NCBI RefSeq assembly: GCF_014863585.1
Contig: NZ_CP062253.1
Coordinates: forward strand, 1,948,501 to 2,012,500
Length of the DNA stretch: 64,000 bases
Reading direction: 5' to 3'
DNA from: Pseudomonas gozinkensis
GTDB lineage: Bacteria > Pseudomonadota > Gammaproteobacteria > Pseudomonadales > Pseudomonadaceae
This document shows positions 17,203 through 25,072 of the stretch, piece by piece. The translations under genes and the position numbers were made by a program. The notes beneath the pieces were generated by a model. The model did no database searches and was not told the DNA's origin. It was given only the letters and a program-made list of their open reading frames with translations. The number at the start of each line of letters is the position of its first letter. Position 1 is the first letter of the stretch.

Positions 17203-17988
17203 TTAGAAGTGCACCTTCACCAGCAGGCTGGCGGTGTTCTGGTTGGTATCGAAACTGTGGGTGTTTTCGACGCCGTATTTGTTTTTCCAGTAGCTGTATT
17301 CGGTGCCGACGTACACCTGCTTTTCACCCCAGCCGAGGGCTTTGCCCAGGTCGTATTTGATCTGCGGGTTGATGTGCAGGTTGGCGTGATAGGTGCCGCG
17401 TGAGTTCTGGTCGTTGTCGACCACCCAGTCCAGATAGCCGTCGATCAGCAGGTCGGAGTTGCCCACGGGAATGCTGTAGGACCAGCCGGGGGTGATCTGC
17501 CAGACGCCGTCGCCGGGGCGCGGGCCTTCGGTCTGGCGGCGATAGAAATTCAGGGTGAAATAGTTGAAGCCCGGCACCTTGAGGTCGAAGCCGGGGCCGA
17601 TCAGATAGGCCTCGCTGTCGCCTTCGCCGTACTCGTAGGTCATGGCCAGCAGCACGTCCCTGATCGGGCCGAACTCCAGTTTCCTGTCGAAGATCTTGCC
17701 GAACGACAGGCGCGGGCTGAATTCGCCGTAGAACGCGTGGGGCCCTTTGTTGCGGTCTTCCTGGCCGTTGTAGAAGATCTTGTCGACGAACAGGAAGTTG
17801 TCGCCGTACTTCCACTTGTCGGCGTGCTCGAACGTCACCGTCTGCTGGATCGACGGGTTGATCGCGAAATTCTTGCCGTACAGGTAGCTCAGGCTGTTGG
17901 TCTGCCACAGCAATAAATCGCCGGCCATGGCTTGCGATGCGGCCAGCAGGCCGCCGCTCAACAACACGTTGGTTTGAGTCCGGATCAT
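17203..17988 (-). CDS. Tsx-like outer membrane nucleoside channel, copy 2
   Basis: A 261-residue barrel paralogous along its whole length to the protein at 16045-16830: both share 'YLYGK', 'IQQTVTFEHAD', 'YLIGPGFDL' and the terminal VKxHF. The signal peptide ends near AMAGD. I start at ATG 17988, which has AGGGAG six bases upstream; a longer frame to 18075 runs into the REPIN. It lies downstream of the NCS2 permease and a REPIN in the purine cluster. Divergence between copies suggests an old duplication, with possibly different substrate preference. Confidence 0.85.
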   Translation of the reverse strand: MIRTQTNVLLSGGLLAASQAMAGDLLLWQTNSLSYLYGKNFAINPSIQQTVTFEHADKWKYGDNFLFVDKIFYNGQEDRNKGPHAFYGEFSPRLSFGKIFDRKLEFGPIRDVLLAMTYEYGEGDSEAYLIGPGFDLKVPGFNYFTLNFYRRQTEGPRPGDGVWQITPGWSYSIPVGNSDLLIDGYLDWVVDNDQNSRGTYHANLHINPQIKYDLGKALGWGEKQVYVGTEYSYWKNKYGVENTHSFDTNQNTASLLVKVHF

Positions 17989-18039
17989 CTGTTGCTCCCT
18001 CTTGTTTTTATTGTTTGAGGCAGGGCGTCGCTGACCCCT

Positions 18040-18129
18040 GTGGGAGCGAGCTTGCTCGCGAAAGCGGTGGGGCATTCAACATTGATGGTGACTGACCCGG
18101 CCTCTTCGCGAGCAAGCTCGCTCCCACAG
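18040..18129. repeat. REPIN
   Basis: Two GAGCTTGCTC-type arms face each other between the NCS2 permease gene and the second Tsx-like gene, inside the same-strand purine cluster. Confidence 0.9.
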
Positions 18130-18139
18130 GGTTACTTCG

Positions 18140-19498
18140 TTAGTGCGGGTGTGCGTGACAGTCGTTGATCGCGGCGCGTTCGGCACCGCCGAGAATGTTG
18201 AACAACAGGTTCAGCGTCAGCGCGCTGAGGGTGGCCATGGCGATCCCGCTGTGGGTGATCGGGCTCATCCACAGCGGCAGGTGGGCGAAGAACTCCGGAC
18301 GCACCACCGGGATCAGGCCCATGCCGATGCTCACGGCTACCAGCAATTGATTGCGACGGTCGCCGATGTCAGCTTCCTGCAGGATCTTGATGCCGGTCGC
18401 CGCCACCATGCCGAACATCGCAATCGCCGCGCCACCGAGCACTGCCGGCGGAATCGACGCCACCAGGAACGCCGCTTTCGGCAGCAGGCTCAGGACGATC
18501 AGCAGGCCGCCGGCAACGATGGTCACCGAACGGCAGCGCACGCCGGTCATCTGCACCAGGCCGATGTTCTGCGCGAAGGAGGAGTGGGTGAAGGTGTTGA
18601 AGAACCCGGCAACGAACGACGCGCCGGCATCACACAGCAGGCCGCGACGCAGCATGCGCGGGCAGACTTCCTGACCGGTGATCTTGCCCAGTGCGAGGAA
18701 CATCCCGGTGGACTCGACAAAGATGATCACCACCACCAGACACATCGACAGGATTGGTGCCAGTTCGAACTTCGGCATGCCGAAATGCAGCGGGGTGACG
18801 AACTGAACCCACGGCGCGTTGGCCATGCCGCTCAGGTCGACCATGCCGATGGCGCCGCAGAGCACGTAGCCCAGGCACATGCCGATCAGCACGGAAATGT
18901 TGACCCAGAAACCGCGCATGAAGCGGTGGATCAACAGAATGGTGGCCAGCACCAGTGCGGCGATGGCCAGGTAAATCGGTGAACCGAATTGAGCGGCGCC
19001 AGCGCCGCCGCCGGCCCAGTTCACGGCCACGGGGAACAGCGACAAACCGATTGAGGTGATGACCGTGCCGGTCACCAGAGGAGGGAAGAAGCGTACGACC
19101 TTGGACATGAACGGCGCGATGATCATGCCGAAGAACCCGGCGGCGATGGTGGCGCCGAAGATTCCCTGCAGACCGATGCCGGGCATGCCGGCCATGGCGA
19201 CCATGCTGCCGACGGCGGCGAAACTGGCGCCCATCATCACCGGCATGCGAATGCCCATCGGGCCTATCCCTAAGGATTGCACGATGGTGGCGATGCCGGC
19301 GACCAGCAGGTCGGCGTTGATCAGGAAGGCGATTTCTTCACGACTCAGGCCAGCGGCCTGTCCAATGATCAGCGGTACCGCGATGGCGCCGCCGTACATC
19401 AGCAGTACATGTTGCAAACCGACCAGGATCAGTTGCAAAAGGGGCAAACGCTGAATGGCGGGTGCGTCGGGGATGCGCGCTTTGGACAGCTCGGACAT
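18140..19498 (-). CDS. NCS2 family urate/xanthine permease
   Basis: A 452-residue inner-membrane carrier with about 14 spans. The family signature 'QNIGLVQMTGVRCRSV' is near residue 315, and the early QH of 'ILVGLQHVLLMYGG' (about residue 30) is the conserved substrate-site His. It belongs to the proton-coupled XanQ/UacT branch that takes up xanthine or urate. I start at ATG 19498, with GAGGTG five bases upstream; an in-frame ATG at 19552 is less likely. It follows puuD across a REPIN, so it fits a role as importer for the urate pathway encoded upstream. Confidence 0.9.
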   Translation of the reverse strand: MSELSKARIPDAPAIQRLPLLQLILVGLQHVLLMYGGAIAVPLIIGQAAGLSREEIAFLINADLLVAGIATIVQSLGIGPMGIRMPVMMGASFAAVGSMVAMAGMPGIGLQGIFGATIAAGFFGMIIAPFMSKVVRFFPPLVTGTVITSIGLSLFPVAVNWAGGGAGAAQFGSPIYLAIAALVLATILLIHRFMRGFWVNISVLIGMCLGYVLCGAIGMVDLSGMANAPWVQFVTPLHFGMPKFELAPILSMCLVVVIIFVESTGMFLALGKITGQEVCPRMLRRGLLCDAGASFVAGFFNTFTHSSFAQNIGLVQMTGVRCRSVTIVAGGLLIVLSLLPKAAFLVASIPPAVLGGAAIAMFGMVAATGIKILQEADIGDRRNQLLVAVSIGMGLIPVVRPEFFAHLPLWMSPITHSGIAMATLSALTLNLLFNILGGAERAAINDCHAHPH

Positions 19499-19590
19499 GC
19501 AACACCTCGGATCTTTTTTATTCTTGTGATTAACAGCTGCCGGGTTGCTCACAGCTGTTTCTTTGCATCAGGTAAACCGCGTTGCGGCTA

Positions 19591-19655
19591 ATCGCTGGCA
19601 AGCCAGCTCCCACACAGGCAGTGCAAAACCCTGTGGGAGCTGGCTTGCCAGCGAT
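19591..19655. repeat. compact REPIN
   Basis: Two TGGCAAGCCA/TGGCTTGCCA-type arms face each other with a loop of only about 15 bases, between puuD and the permease gene. Confidence 0.9.
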
Positions 19656-19666
19656 GCTTTTACTGC

Positions 19667-20980
19667 TTAGTTGGTCTGGGCTCCCTGCGCGATCCATGCA
19701 CCGATCAGGTCACGTTCCTGCTGGGTCATCTGTGTGATGTTGCCCAGTGGCATGATCTGCGTGGTGATGGCTTGCGCCTGGATCCGTGCCGCGTTCTGGC
19801 GGATCTGCTCGGGGGTGTCGAACATCACACCGGCCGGTGCAGCGCTGAACAGCGGGCTGGTCGGTTTGGCCGAGTGGCAGACCGCGCAGCGTTCCTGGAT
19901 CACGTTGTGCACCTTGTCGAACGCAGGGCCGGCGCTGGACGCCTGAGCGGGAGCTGCGGCCGGTGCAGCAGGGGCGGCTGGTTGTGCCGCTTCAGCCGGT
20001 TTCGCGCCACCACCCAGAGCCGTTTCCGGCAGCGGCTGGTACTCGATTTTCGCAGGCGCCTTGGCCACGTCCGGACCGGTCGACATCGGCGCAGGACCGG
20101 TGACGTACGCCAGACTGATCATGCCCACCGCTGCAACCGGCAGAGTCCAGGCAAACTTGTGGCTGTCGTGACGGGTGTTGAAGTAGTGACGCACCAACAC
20201 CGCCAACACTGCGATCCCGGCCAGGATCAGCCAGTTGTACTGGCTGCCGTAAGTGCTCGGGAAGTGGTTGCTGATCATGATGAACAGCACCGGCAGGGTG
20301 AAGTAGTTGTTGTGACGCGAACGCAGCAGGCCTTTGGCTGGCAGCGCCGGATCCGGCGTGCGGTTCTCGGCAATCGCGGCAACCAGTGCGCGCTGCGCCG
20401 GCATGATGATGCGGAACACGTTGCCGACCATGATGGTGCCGATGATCGCGCCGACGTGCAGGTATGCACCACGACCGCTGAACACCTTGCTGAAGCCATA
20501 CGCCGCGCCGATGATCAGCACGAACAGGATGAAGCCGAGCAGGGCAGGTTTCTTGCCGAGTGGCGAATCACAGAGGAAGTCGTAGATGAACCAGCCGGCG
20601 ATCAGCGAGCCGATGCCGATGGCCACGCCTTCAGGGCCGGTCAGGCCGCTGCCGGGTGCCACGAGGTAAAGCACGGGGTTGGAGTAGAACACCACGCACA
20701 GCAGCGCGATCCCCGACATCCAGGTGAAATAGGCTTCCCATTTGAACCAGTGCAGGTTCTCCGGCATCGATGGAGGGGCCAGTTTGTATTTTTCCAGGTG
20801 ATAAATACCGCCGCCGTGGATCGCCCACAGATCACCGGCAAGACCGGTTTTCGGATTGACGCGGTTGAGGTTGTTCTCCAGCCAGACGAAGTAGAACGAC
20901 GCGCCGATCCAGGCCACGCCAGTGATCATGTGAACCCAGCGCACGCTCAGGTTCAGCCATTCCAACAGATGTGCTTCCAC
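19667..20980 (-). CDS. puuD: urate hydroxylase PuuD, membrane-bound with cytochrome c domain
   Basis: A 437-residue protein that oxidises urate to 5-hydroxyisourate. Residues about 10-300 hold some eight membrane spans with conserved His residues ('WVHMITGVAWIGASFYFVWL'), the DUF989-type urate oxidase domain; an Ala/Pro-rich linker (about 320-350) leads to a C-terminal cytochrome c domain with the heme motif CAVCH and the Met ligand region 'TQIMPLGNITQMT'. This form is known to pass electrons to the respiratory chain rather than making peroxide as soluble uricase does. Neighbouring genes encode every later step to ureidoglycolate cleavage. Confidence 0.95.
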   Translation of the reverse strand: MEAHLLEWLNLSVRWVHMITGVAWIGASFYFVWLENNLNRVNPKTGLAGDLWAIHGGGIYHLEKYKLAPPSMPENLHWFKWEAYFTWMSGIALLCVVFYSNPVLYLVAPGSGLTGPEGVAIGIGSLIAGWFIYDFLCDSPLGKKPALLGFILFVLIIGAAYGFSKVFSGRGAYLHVGAIIGTIMVGNVFRIIMPAQRALVAAIAENRTPDPALPAKGLLRSRHNNYFTLPVLFIMISNHFPSTYGSQYNWLILAGIAVLAVLVRHYFNTRHDSHKFAWTLPVAAVGMISLAYVTGPAPMSTGPDVAKAPAKIEYQPLPETALGGGAKPAEAAQPAAPAAPAAAPAQASSAGPAFDKVHNVIQERCAVCHSAKPTSPLFSAAPAGVMFDTPEQIRQNAARIQAQAITTQIMPLGNITQMTQQERDLIGAWIAQGAQTN

Positions 20981-21031
20981 AGTCTTTACCTCTCGCCTGT
21001 CACTCTTGTTGTCGAGTGATCAGACCTTCTC

Positions 21032-21535
21032 TTATTGGTGGGGGGCGAGGATCAAACGCTCATCCTCTTTGAAAAAATGCTCATCGCAGTTATTGCCTGT
21101 GCCACTGCGATCAACCACCAGGAAGTCATCCCGCTTTTCGATCGTCAGCACCGGGTGGTGCCAGACGCCGCGATGGTAATTGATGCCCTGCCTGCCGTTG
21201 GTGACGAAGGCGCGGACCAAGCCTGATACAGGTACATCGCCAAGTGGCGCGACCACGATCAGAAAGGGGTTGCCGAGCAGCGGAATGAAAGCCTGGCTGC
21301 CCAGCGGATGGCGTTCCAGCATGCTGACGGTCAGCGGCATGTCCTGCGCGTCGGCGCGGAAGATGCTGATGATCGCGTTGTCCTCAGGCGTCGCGGTTTC
21401 GACCGTCGCCAGTTTGTGGAAGCGCATGGTCGAACCGTTGTTGATCATGAAGTGATCGCTGCCGTCGGTTTCGATCACGTCACCGAAAGGGGCGAAGGCT
21501 TCTTTGGTCAGCGGTTCAATCGTCAGTGTGCGCAT
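21032..21535 (-). CDS. allA: ureidoglycolate lyase
   Basis: A 167-residue cupin-fold enzyme splitting ureidoglycolate into glyoxylate and urea, the last step encoded here. Family motifs include 'FGDVIETDGSDHFMINNG' near the N-terminus and 'NGRQGINYHRGVWHHPVL' near residue 115. I start at ATG 21535 (MRTLTIEPL); a longer in-frame start lies within a REPIN and is rejected. puuD starts 51 bases further on. The product glyoxylate would enter central metabolism and urea would go to a urease encoded elsewhere. Confidence 0.93.
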   Translation of the reverse strand: MRTLTIEPLTKEAFAPFGDVIETDGSDHFMINNGSTMRFHKLATVETATPEDNAIISIFRADAQDMPLTVSMLERHPLGSQAFIPLLGNPFLIVVAPLGDVPVSGLVRAFVTNGRQGINYHRGVWHHPVLTIEKRDDFLVVDRSGTGNNCDEHFFKEDERLILAPHQ

Positions 21536-21575
21536 GCTGTTCTTTTCCGAATTCTGTGTTGTTGGTTCTATCGTC

Positions 21576-21648
21576 ATCGCTGGCAAGCCAGCTCCCACAG
21601 GTTTTGTGTACACCACAGTCTCCTGTGGGAGCGGGCTTGCCCGCGATT
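21576..21648. repeat. hybrid REPIN between alc and allA
   Basis: Left arm TGGCAAGCCA type, right arm GGGCTTGCCC type. It lies inside the purine operon. Its spacer contains TTGTGTACAC, similar to the palindromes discussed for the purine regulon. Confidence 0.88.
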
Positions 21649-21659
21649 GGGTTCAGCGC

Positions 21660-22655
21660 TTATTTAGCGACCTTGCCCAGTACGCGCAGGCGGCTCACAC
21701 CACCATCCGGGAACACGTTCAGACGGATGTGGGTGATCGGGCCCAGTGCCTTGATCTGCTCGACGAAGGTGTGTTCGGCGTGCATTTCCAGCTTCTGGCT
21801 TGGCAGCAGTTCGCGCCAGAACAGCGACTGGGTTTCGATCTGGCTGTCGGTGCCGCCCTTGACGAACGCGCCCTGGATCGAGCAGGTGTCCGGGTAGTTG
21901 CCCTTGAAGTGCAGGGTGTCGACGATGATTTTTTCGATCTCGCCCGGGTGGCCCAGCGCGACGATCACCCAGTCATTGCCCGGGGTACGACGACGTGCGG
22001 TTTCCCAGCCGTCGCCCATGTTGATGCCACGGCCCGGGTTGAGGATGTTGCTCATGCGGCCGAAGTGTTCGTCGGAGCAGGCGAGGGCGCGGCCACCGTT
22101 GAGGGCTGCAGCCAGGTCGACTTGCTCGTTGTCGCCAACAGCCGACCAGTCGCGGAACGGAATGCCGTACACGCGCAGACGGGCCACGCCGCCATCCGGG
22201 TAGATGTTGAAGCGCAGGTGGCTGAACGCCTTGTCGTTGCTGATTTCGTGGTAGTGGTGGCTGTTGCCTTGCAGCTCGACGGCCGACAGCACTTCGGTCC
22301 ACTGGGTGTTTTCGTCCGGCTCGCCCGACGCCAGGAAGCACGCTTCCAGCGAGGCCGATGGCGGGAAGTTGCCGGTGAAGAATGAAGTGTCGATGTCCAC
22401 GCCTTTGATCGAACCCGGTACGCCCAGGCGGATCACCGCGCTGTCGTAGCCTTCGAAGCGCTTGCGACGGGATTCCCAGCCGTCCATCCACTTGCCGTTG
22501 TCATCGAACACGCCCTCCTTCCACACGGCCGGGGTCGGCTGAAACAGACGATTGGCGTCTGCGAACCAGTCATCGGTGACCGAGATGATTTTGGTGCCCA
22601 GACGGGCATCGGCCAGGTTGACGAACTTCTCGAAAGGTACGGCGTAAGCTTTCAT
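21660..22655 (-). CDS. alc: allantoicase
   Basis: A 331-residue enzyme hydrolysing allantoate to ureidoglycolate and urea. It shows the expected two tandem allantoicase repeats, each with a discoidin-like jelly-roll: '[20 protein letters not shown]' ... '[13 protein letters not shown]' in the first, '[20 protein letters not shown]' ... '[13 protein letters not shown]' in the second. Length is normal. It follows uraD by 87 bases and precedes allA across a REPIN. Confidence 0.96.
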   Translation of the reverse strand: MKAYAVPFEKFVNLADARLGTKIISVTDDWFADANRLFQPTPAVWKEGVFDDNGKWMDGWESRRKRFEGYDSAVIRLGVPGSIKGVDIDTSFFTGNFPPSASLEACFLASGEPDENTQWTEVLSAVELQGNSHHYHEISNDKAFSHLRFNIYPDGGVARLRVYGIPFRDWSAVGDNEQVDLAAALNGGRALACSDEHFGRMSNILNPGRGINMGDGWETARRRTPGNDWVIVALGHPGEIEKIIVDTLHFKGNYPDTCSIQGAFVKGGTDSQIETQSLFWRELLPSQKLEMHAEHTFVEQIKALGPITHIRLNVFPDGGVSRLRVLGKVAK

Positions 22656-22742
22656 TCTTCTTGTCTGCCTTTAAATAAGTGGCTTGGGATGCTTGCAAGG
22701 CCCTGGGCGTTCTCCGCGTCTGACACGCTCGGGCCAGGCTTG

Positions 22743-23258
22743 CTAGAGAGTCAGTAATCGGAACAGGGCGATCTTGTTGATCTCCGCCAGCGCGCATTTG
22801 AACTCGGTGTCGACCGGGTTGTGAATGCGCGTTTCGAACGCCGCGAGGATCTGATGCCGGTTGCTGCCTTTTACCGCCATGATGAAGGGAAACTTGAACT
22901 TGGCTTTGTAGGCGTCGTTCAGCTCGGTGAAGCGCTGGAACTCTTCGGCCGTGCATTGGTGAATACCGGCGCCAGCCTGTTCATTGGTGCTGGCTTCGGT
23001 CAACTCGCCCTGGACGGCGGCTTTGCCGGCCAGGTCCGGGTGAGCGTTGATCAGTGCCAGCTGACTGGCGTGATCGGCGCTCAACAGGATGTCGCTCATG
23101 CGCTGGTGCAGGGTTTCGATCTGGTCGATCGACGCGTCCTGGCCCAGGTCGAAGGCCTTCTCGGCCACCCATGGCGAATGTTCGTAGATGTCGGCGAAGG
23201 CTTTGACGAAGGCGTCGCGGCTCAGGGTCGACGGTTTCAGGGTTTGAAAGGTGCTCAT
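22743..23258 (-). CDS. uraD: OHCU decarboxylase
   Basis: A 171-residue enzyme converting 2-oxo-4-hydroxy-4-carboxy-5-ureidoimidazoline to (S)-allantoin. The catalytic His is in 'NAHPDLAGKAA' (about residue 68), with 'TELNDAYKAKFKFPFIMAVK' further on, a hallmark of the family. I start at ATG 23258, which overlaps the puuE stop as ATGA; a longer frame to 23327 would run inside puuE. It handles the product of hiuH, encoded on the other strand upstream. Confidence 0.95.
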   Translation of the reverse strand: MSTFQTLKPSTLSRDAFVKAFADIYEHSPWVAEKAFDLGQDASIDQIETLHQRMSDILLSADHASQLALINAHPDLAGKAAVQGELTEASTNEQAGAGIHQCTAEEFQRFTELNDAYKAKFKFPFIMAVKGSNRHQILAAFETRIHNPVDTEFKCALAEINKIALFRLLTL

Positions 23259-24181
23259 TTGGCAGCCCCCTGGTACGGGTGGGTTTCGTGCCAGTGACGC
23301 GCGATGTCGACGCGGCGGCTGAACCACACCTGTTCATGACTTTTAGCGTATTCGATAAAGCGCTTGAGCGAAGCCAGGCGACCCGGACGGCCAATCAAAC
23401 GGCAATGCAGGCCGATCGACAGCATCTTCGGTGCTTCGGCGCCTTCGGCATAAAGCACGTCGAATGCATCTTTGAGGTATTCGAAGAAATCGTCGCCCTT
23501 GTTGAAACCCTGGACCTGGGTGAAGCGCATGTCGTTGGTGTCCAGGGTATACGGGATCACCAGGTGCGGCTTGCCGGTCGGGTTGTTCGGTTCCCAGTAG
23601 GGCAGGTCGTCGTCGTAGGTGTCGCAGTCGTAGAGGAAGCCGCCTTCTTCCATCACCAGGCGACGGGTGTTCGGGCCGGTGCGGCCGGTGTACCAGCCCA
23701 ATGGGCGCTCGCCAGTGAGTTCGGTGAGGATGCGGATCGCTTCGAGCATGTGCTCGCGTTCCTGCGCCTCATCCATGTACTGGTAGTCGATCCAGCGGTA
23801 GCCGTGGCTGCAGATCTCGTGGCCGGCCTCGACCATCGCGCGGATCACGTCCGGGTGACGCTGGGCGGCCATGGCCACAGCGAAGATGGTCAGCGGAATA
23901 TCGAATTCCTTGAACAGTTTCAGGATCCGCCAGACACCGGCACGGCTGCCATACTCGTAAAGCGATTCCATGCTCATGTTGCGCGCGCCTTGCAGAGGCT
24001 GGGCCGCGACCATTTCCGAGAGGAAGGCTTCCGATTCTTTGTCGCCGTGCAGAATGTTGCGCTCGCCGCCTTCTTCGTAATTGAGTACGAACGACAGGGC
24101 GATCCGGGCGTTGCCCGGCCAGTGTGGGTGAGGAGGGTTACTGCCGTAACCGATCAGGTCGCGTGGGTAGTCAGCGCTCAC
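23255..24181 (-). CDS. puuE: allantoinase PuuE (polysaccharide deacetylase fold)
   Basis: A 308-residue cofactor-light allantoinase of the NodB-deacetylase fold that opens allantoin to allantoate. Motifs: 'SFVLNYEEGGERNILHGD' near residue 30 and 'AGHEICSHGYRWIDYQYMDE' near 120, with 'GWYTGRTGPNTRRL' near 160. The start codon is GTG at 24181 with AAGGA eight bases upstream. It is the first gene of the minus-strand purine operon and diverges from hiuH across a 430-base gap. Being unrelated to the classical AllB allantoinase, it usually occurs with puuD, as here. Confidence 0.95.
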   Translation of the reverse strand: MSADYPRDLIGYGSNPPHPHWPGNARIALSFVLNYEEGGERNILHGDKESEAFLSEMVAAQPLQGARNMSMESLYEYGSRAGVWRILKLFKEFDIPLTIFAVAMAAQRHPDVIRAMVEAGHEICSHGYRWIDYQYMDEAQEREHMLEAIRILTELTGERPLGWYTGRTGPNTRRLVMEEGGFLYDCDTYDDDLPYWEPNNPTGKPHLVIPYTLDTNDMRFTQVQGFNKGDDFFEYLKDAFDVLYAEGAEAPKMLSIGLHCRLIGRPGRLASLKRFIEYAKSHEQVWFSRRVDIARHWHETHPYQGAAK

Positions 24182-24264
24182 TGCAGTCTTCCTTCTTATT
24201 CGTTGACAGATTGTGTGGCGCCCTGAAGTTTGGATGGCAGGCTGGCGTCACAGCGATGGGCTGA

Positions 24265-24274
24265 TTGTATACAA
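24265..24274. promoter_or_regulatory. palindromic operator candidate TTGTATACAA (puuE side)
   Basis: A perfect 10-base palindrome 84 bases upstream of puuE. The TNGTATACNA pattern is typical of FadR-type GntR operators. A near-identical site lies at 24471 and another at 29004. Confidence 0.55.
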
Positions 24275-24470
24275 CTTTATTCTCAATTTGTAAGCCTGAA
24301 TTTTCGCATTTTTCACCGGCTGTCATCTTTTGCTGTTAATGGCGTGAACCTGCAAGAAACCTGCCTGACCAGTCAGCTAATGGATTGGGGGTTCAATGGA
24401 TGCGAGGTTAAGCGGCAAATCACCGGGAAATCGAAGGATGGCGGGGATAACAGGAAAAATGTCGTTTTTA

Positions 24471-24480
24471 TTGTGTACAA
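24471..24480. promoter_or_regulatory. palindromic operator candidate TTGTGTACAA (hiuH side)
   Basis: Nine of ten positions match the puuE-side palindrome. It lies 132 bases upstream of hiuH within an AT-rich stretch. Confidence 0.5.
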
Positions 24481-24611
24481 TTTTTTTGAAAAGTGTCTTA
24501 ATCAATCGCTCGCCGCAGCTTTTCGTGCTCCGAAACGGTGCGGTCTCCTTTTCAACTGACTTCGGGAGGCGCGAAGTCTGACTGCTCCACGCAGGCAGGC
24601 GCGCAGAATCA

Positions 24612-24965
24612 ATGGGACGTTTGACAACACACGTTTTGGACGCTGCACACGGTTGCCCGGGCAGCTCGATCAAGGTCGAGCTGTACCGCGTTGAAGGTTC
24701 GCATCTGGAATTGGTCGCCAGTGCACTCACCAACAGCGATGGCCGGGTCGATGCGCCGCTGCTGCAAGGCGATGACTACCGTACCGGTGTCTATCAGGTT
24801 CAGTTCCACGCTGGCGATTACTATCGCGCCCGTGGCGTCCAGTTGCCGGAGCCGGCATTCCTGGACGTGGTCGTGCTGCGGTTCGGCATTTCTGCCGAAC
24901 AGGATCACTACCACGTACCGTTGCTGATCTCGCCTTACAGTTATTCCACGTATCGGGGCAGCTGA
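24612..24965 (+). CDS. hiuH: 5-hydroxyisourate hydrolase
   Basis: A 117-residue transthyretin-like enzyme hydrolysing 5-hydroxyisourate made by PuuD. It begins 'MGRLTTHVLDAAHGCPGSS', carrying the first active-site His, has 'RTGVYQVQFHAGDYYRARGV' in the middle, and ends with the diagnostic YRGS tetrapeptide. No signal peptide, so cytosolic. It is the only plus-strand gene of the purine cluster, monocistronic, followed by a strong terminator. No good Shine-Dalgarno sequence is visible before the ATG. Confidence 0.96.
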   Translation: MGRLTTHVLDAAHGCPGSSIKVELYRVEGSHLELVASALTNSDGRVDAPLLQGDDYRTGVYQVQFHAGDYYRARGVQLPEPAFLDVVVLRFGISAEQDHYHVPLLISPYSYSTYRGS

Positions 24966-25022
24966 CCCCCAAGCAGCTGCCCCTACCGGGAAGCGACTGC
25001 GCATATAGCTTCTTTGGTCTTT

Positions 25023-25049
25023 CGCCCGCTCACACTGCGGGCTTTTTTT
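25023..25049 (+). terminator. hiuH terminator
   Basis: GCCCGC-tcacact-GCGGGC followed by seven Ts. Confidence 0.9.
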
Positions 25050-25072
25050 CGTCTCGCGAATGGTGTTACGGA

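Larger units (their letters stand above)
24182..24611. promoter_or_regulatory. divergent puuE-hiuH control region
   Basis: This 430-base gap has no convincing gene and is clearly AT-richer than its flanks. It carries two copies of a TTGTRTACAA palindrome, one near each divergent gene (24265-24274 and 24471-24480), so both directions could be controlled by one regulator. Confidence 0.65.

Noticed and set aside
21604-21613. TTGTGTACAC in the REPIN between alc and allA as a purine operator
   Set aside because: It lies in a REPIN spacer inside the operon, not at a promoter, and a similar string occurs in another REPIN spacer (15964-15974). I do not list it as a site.
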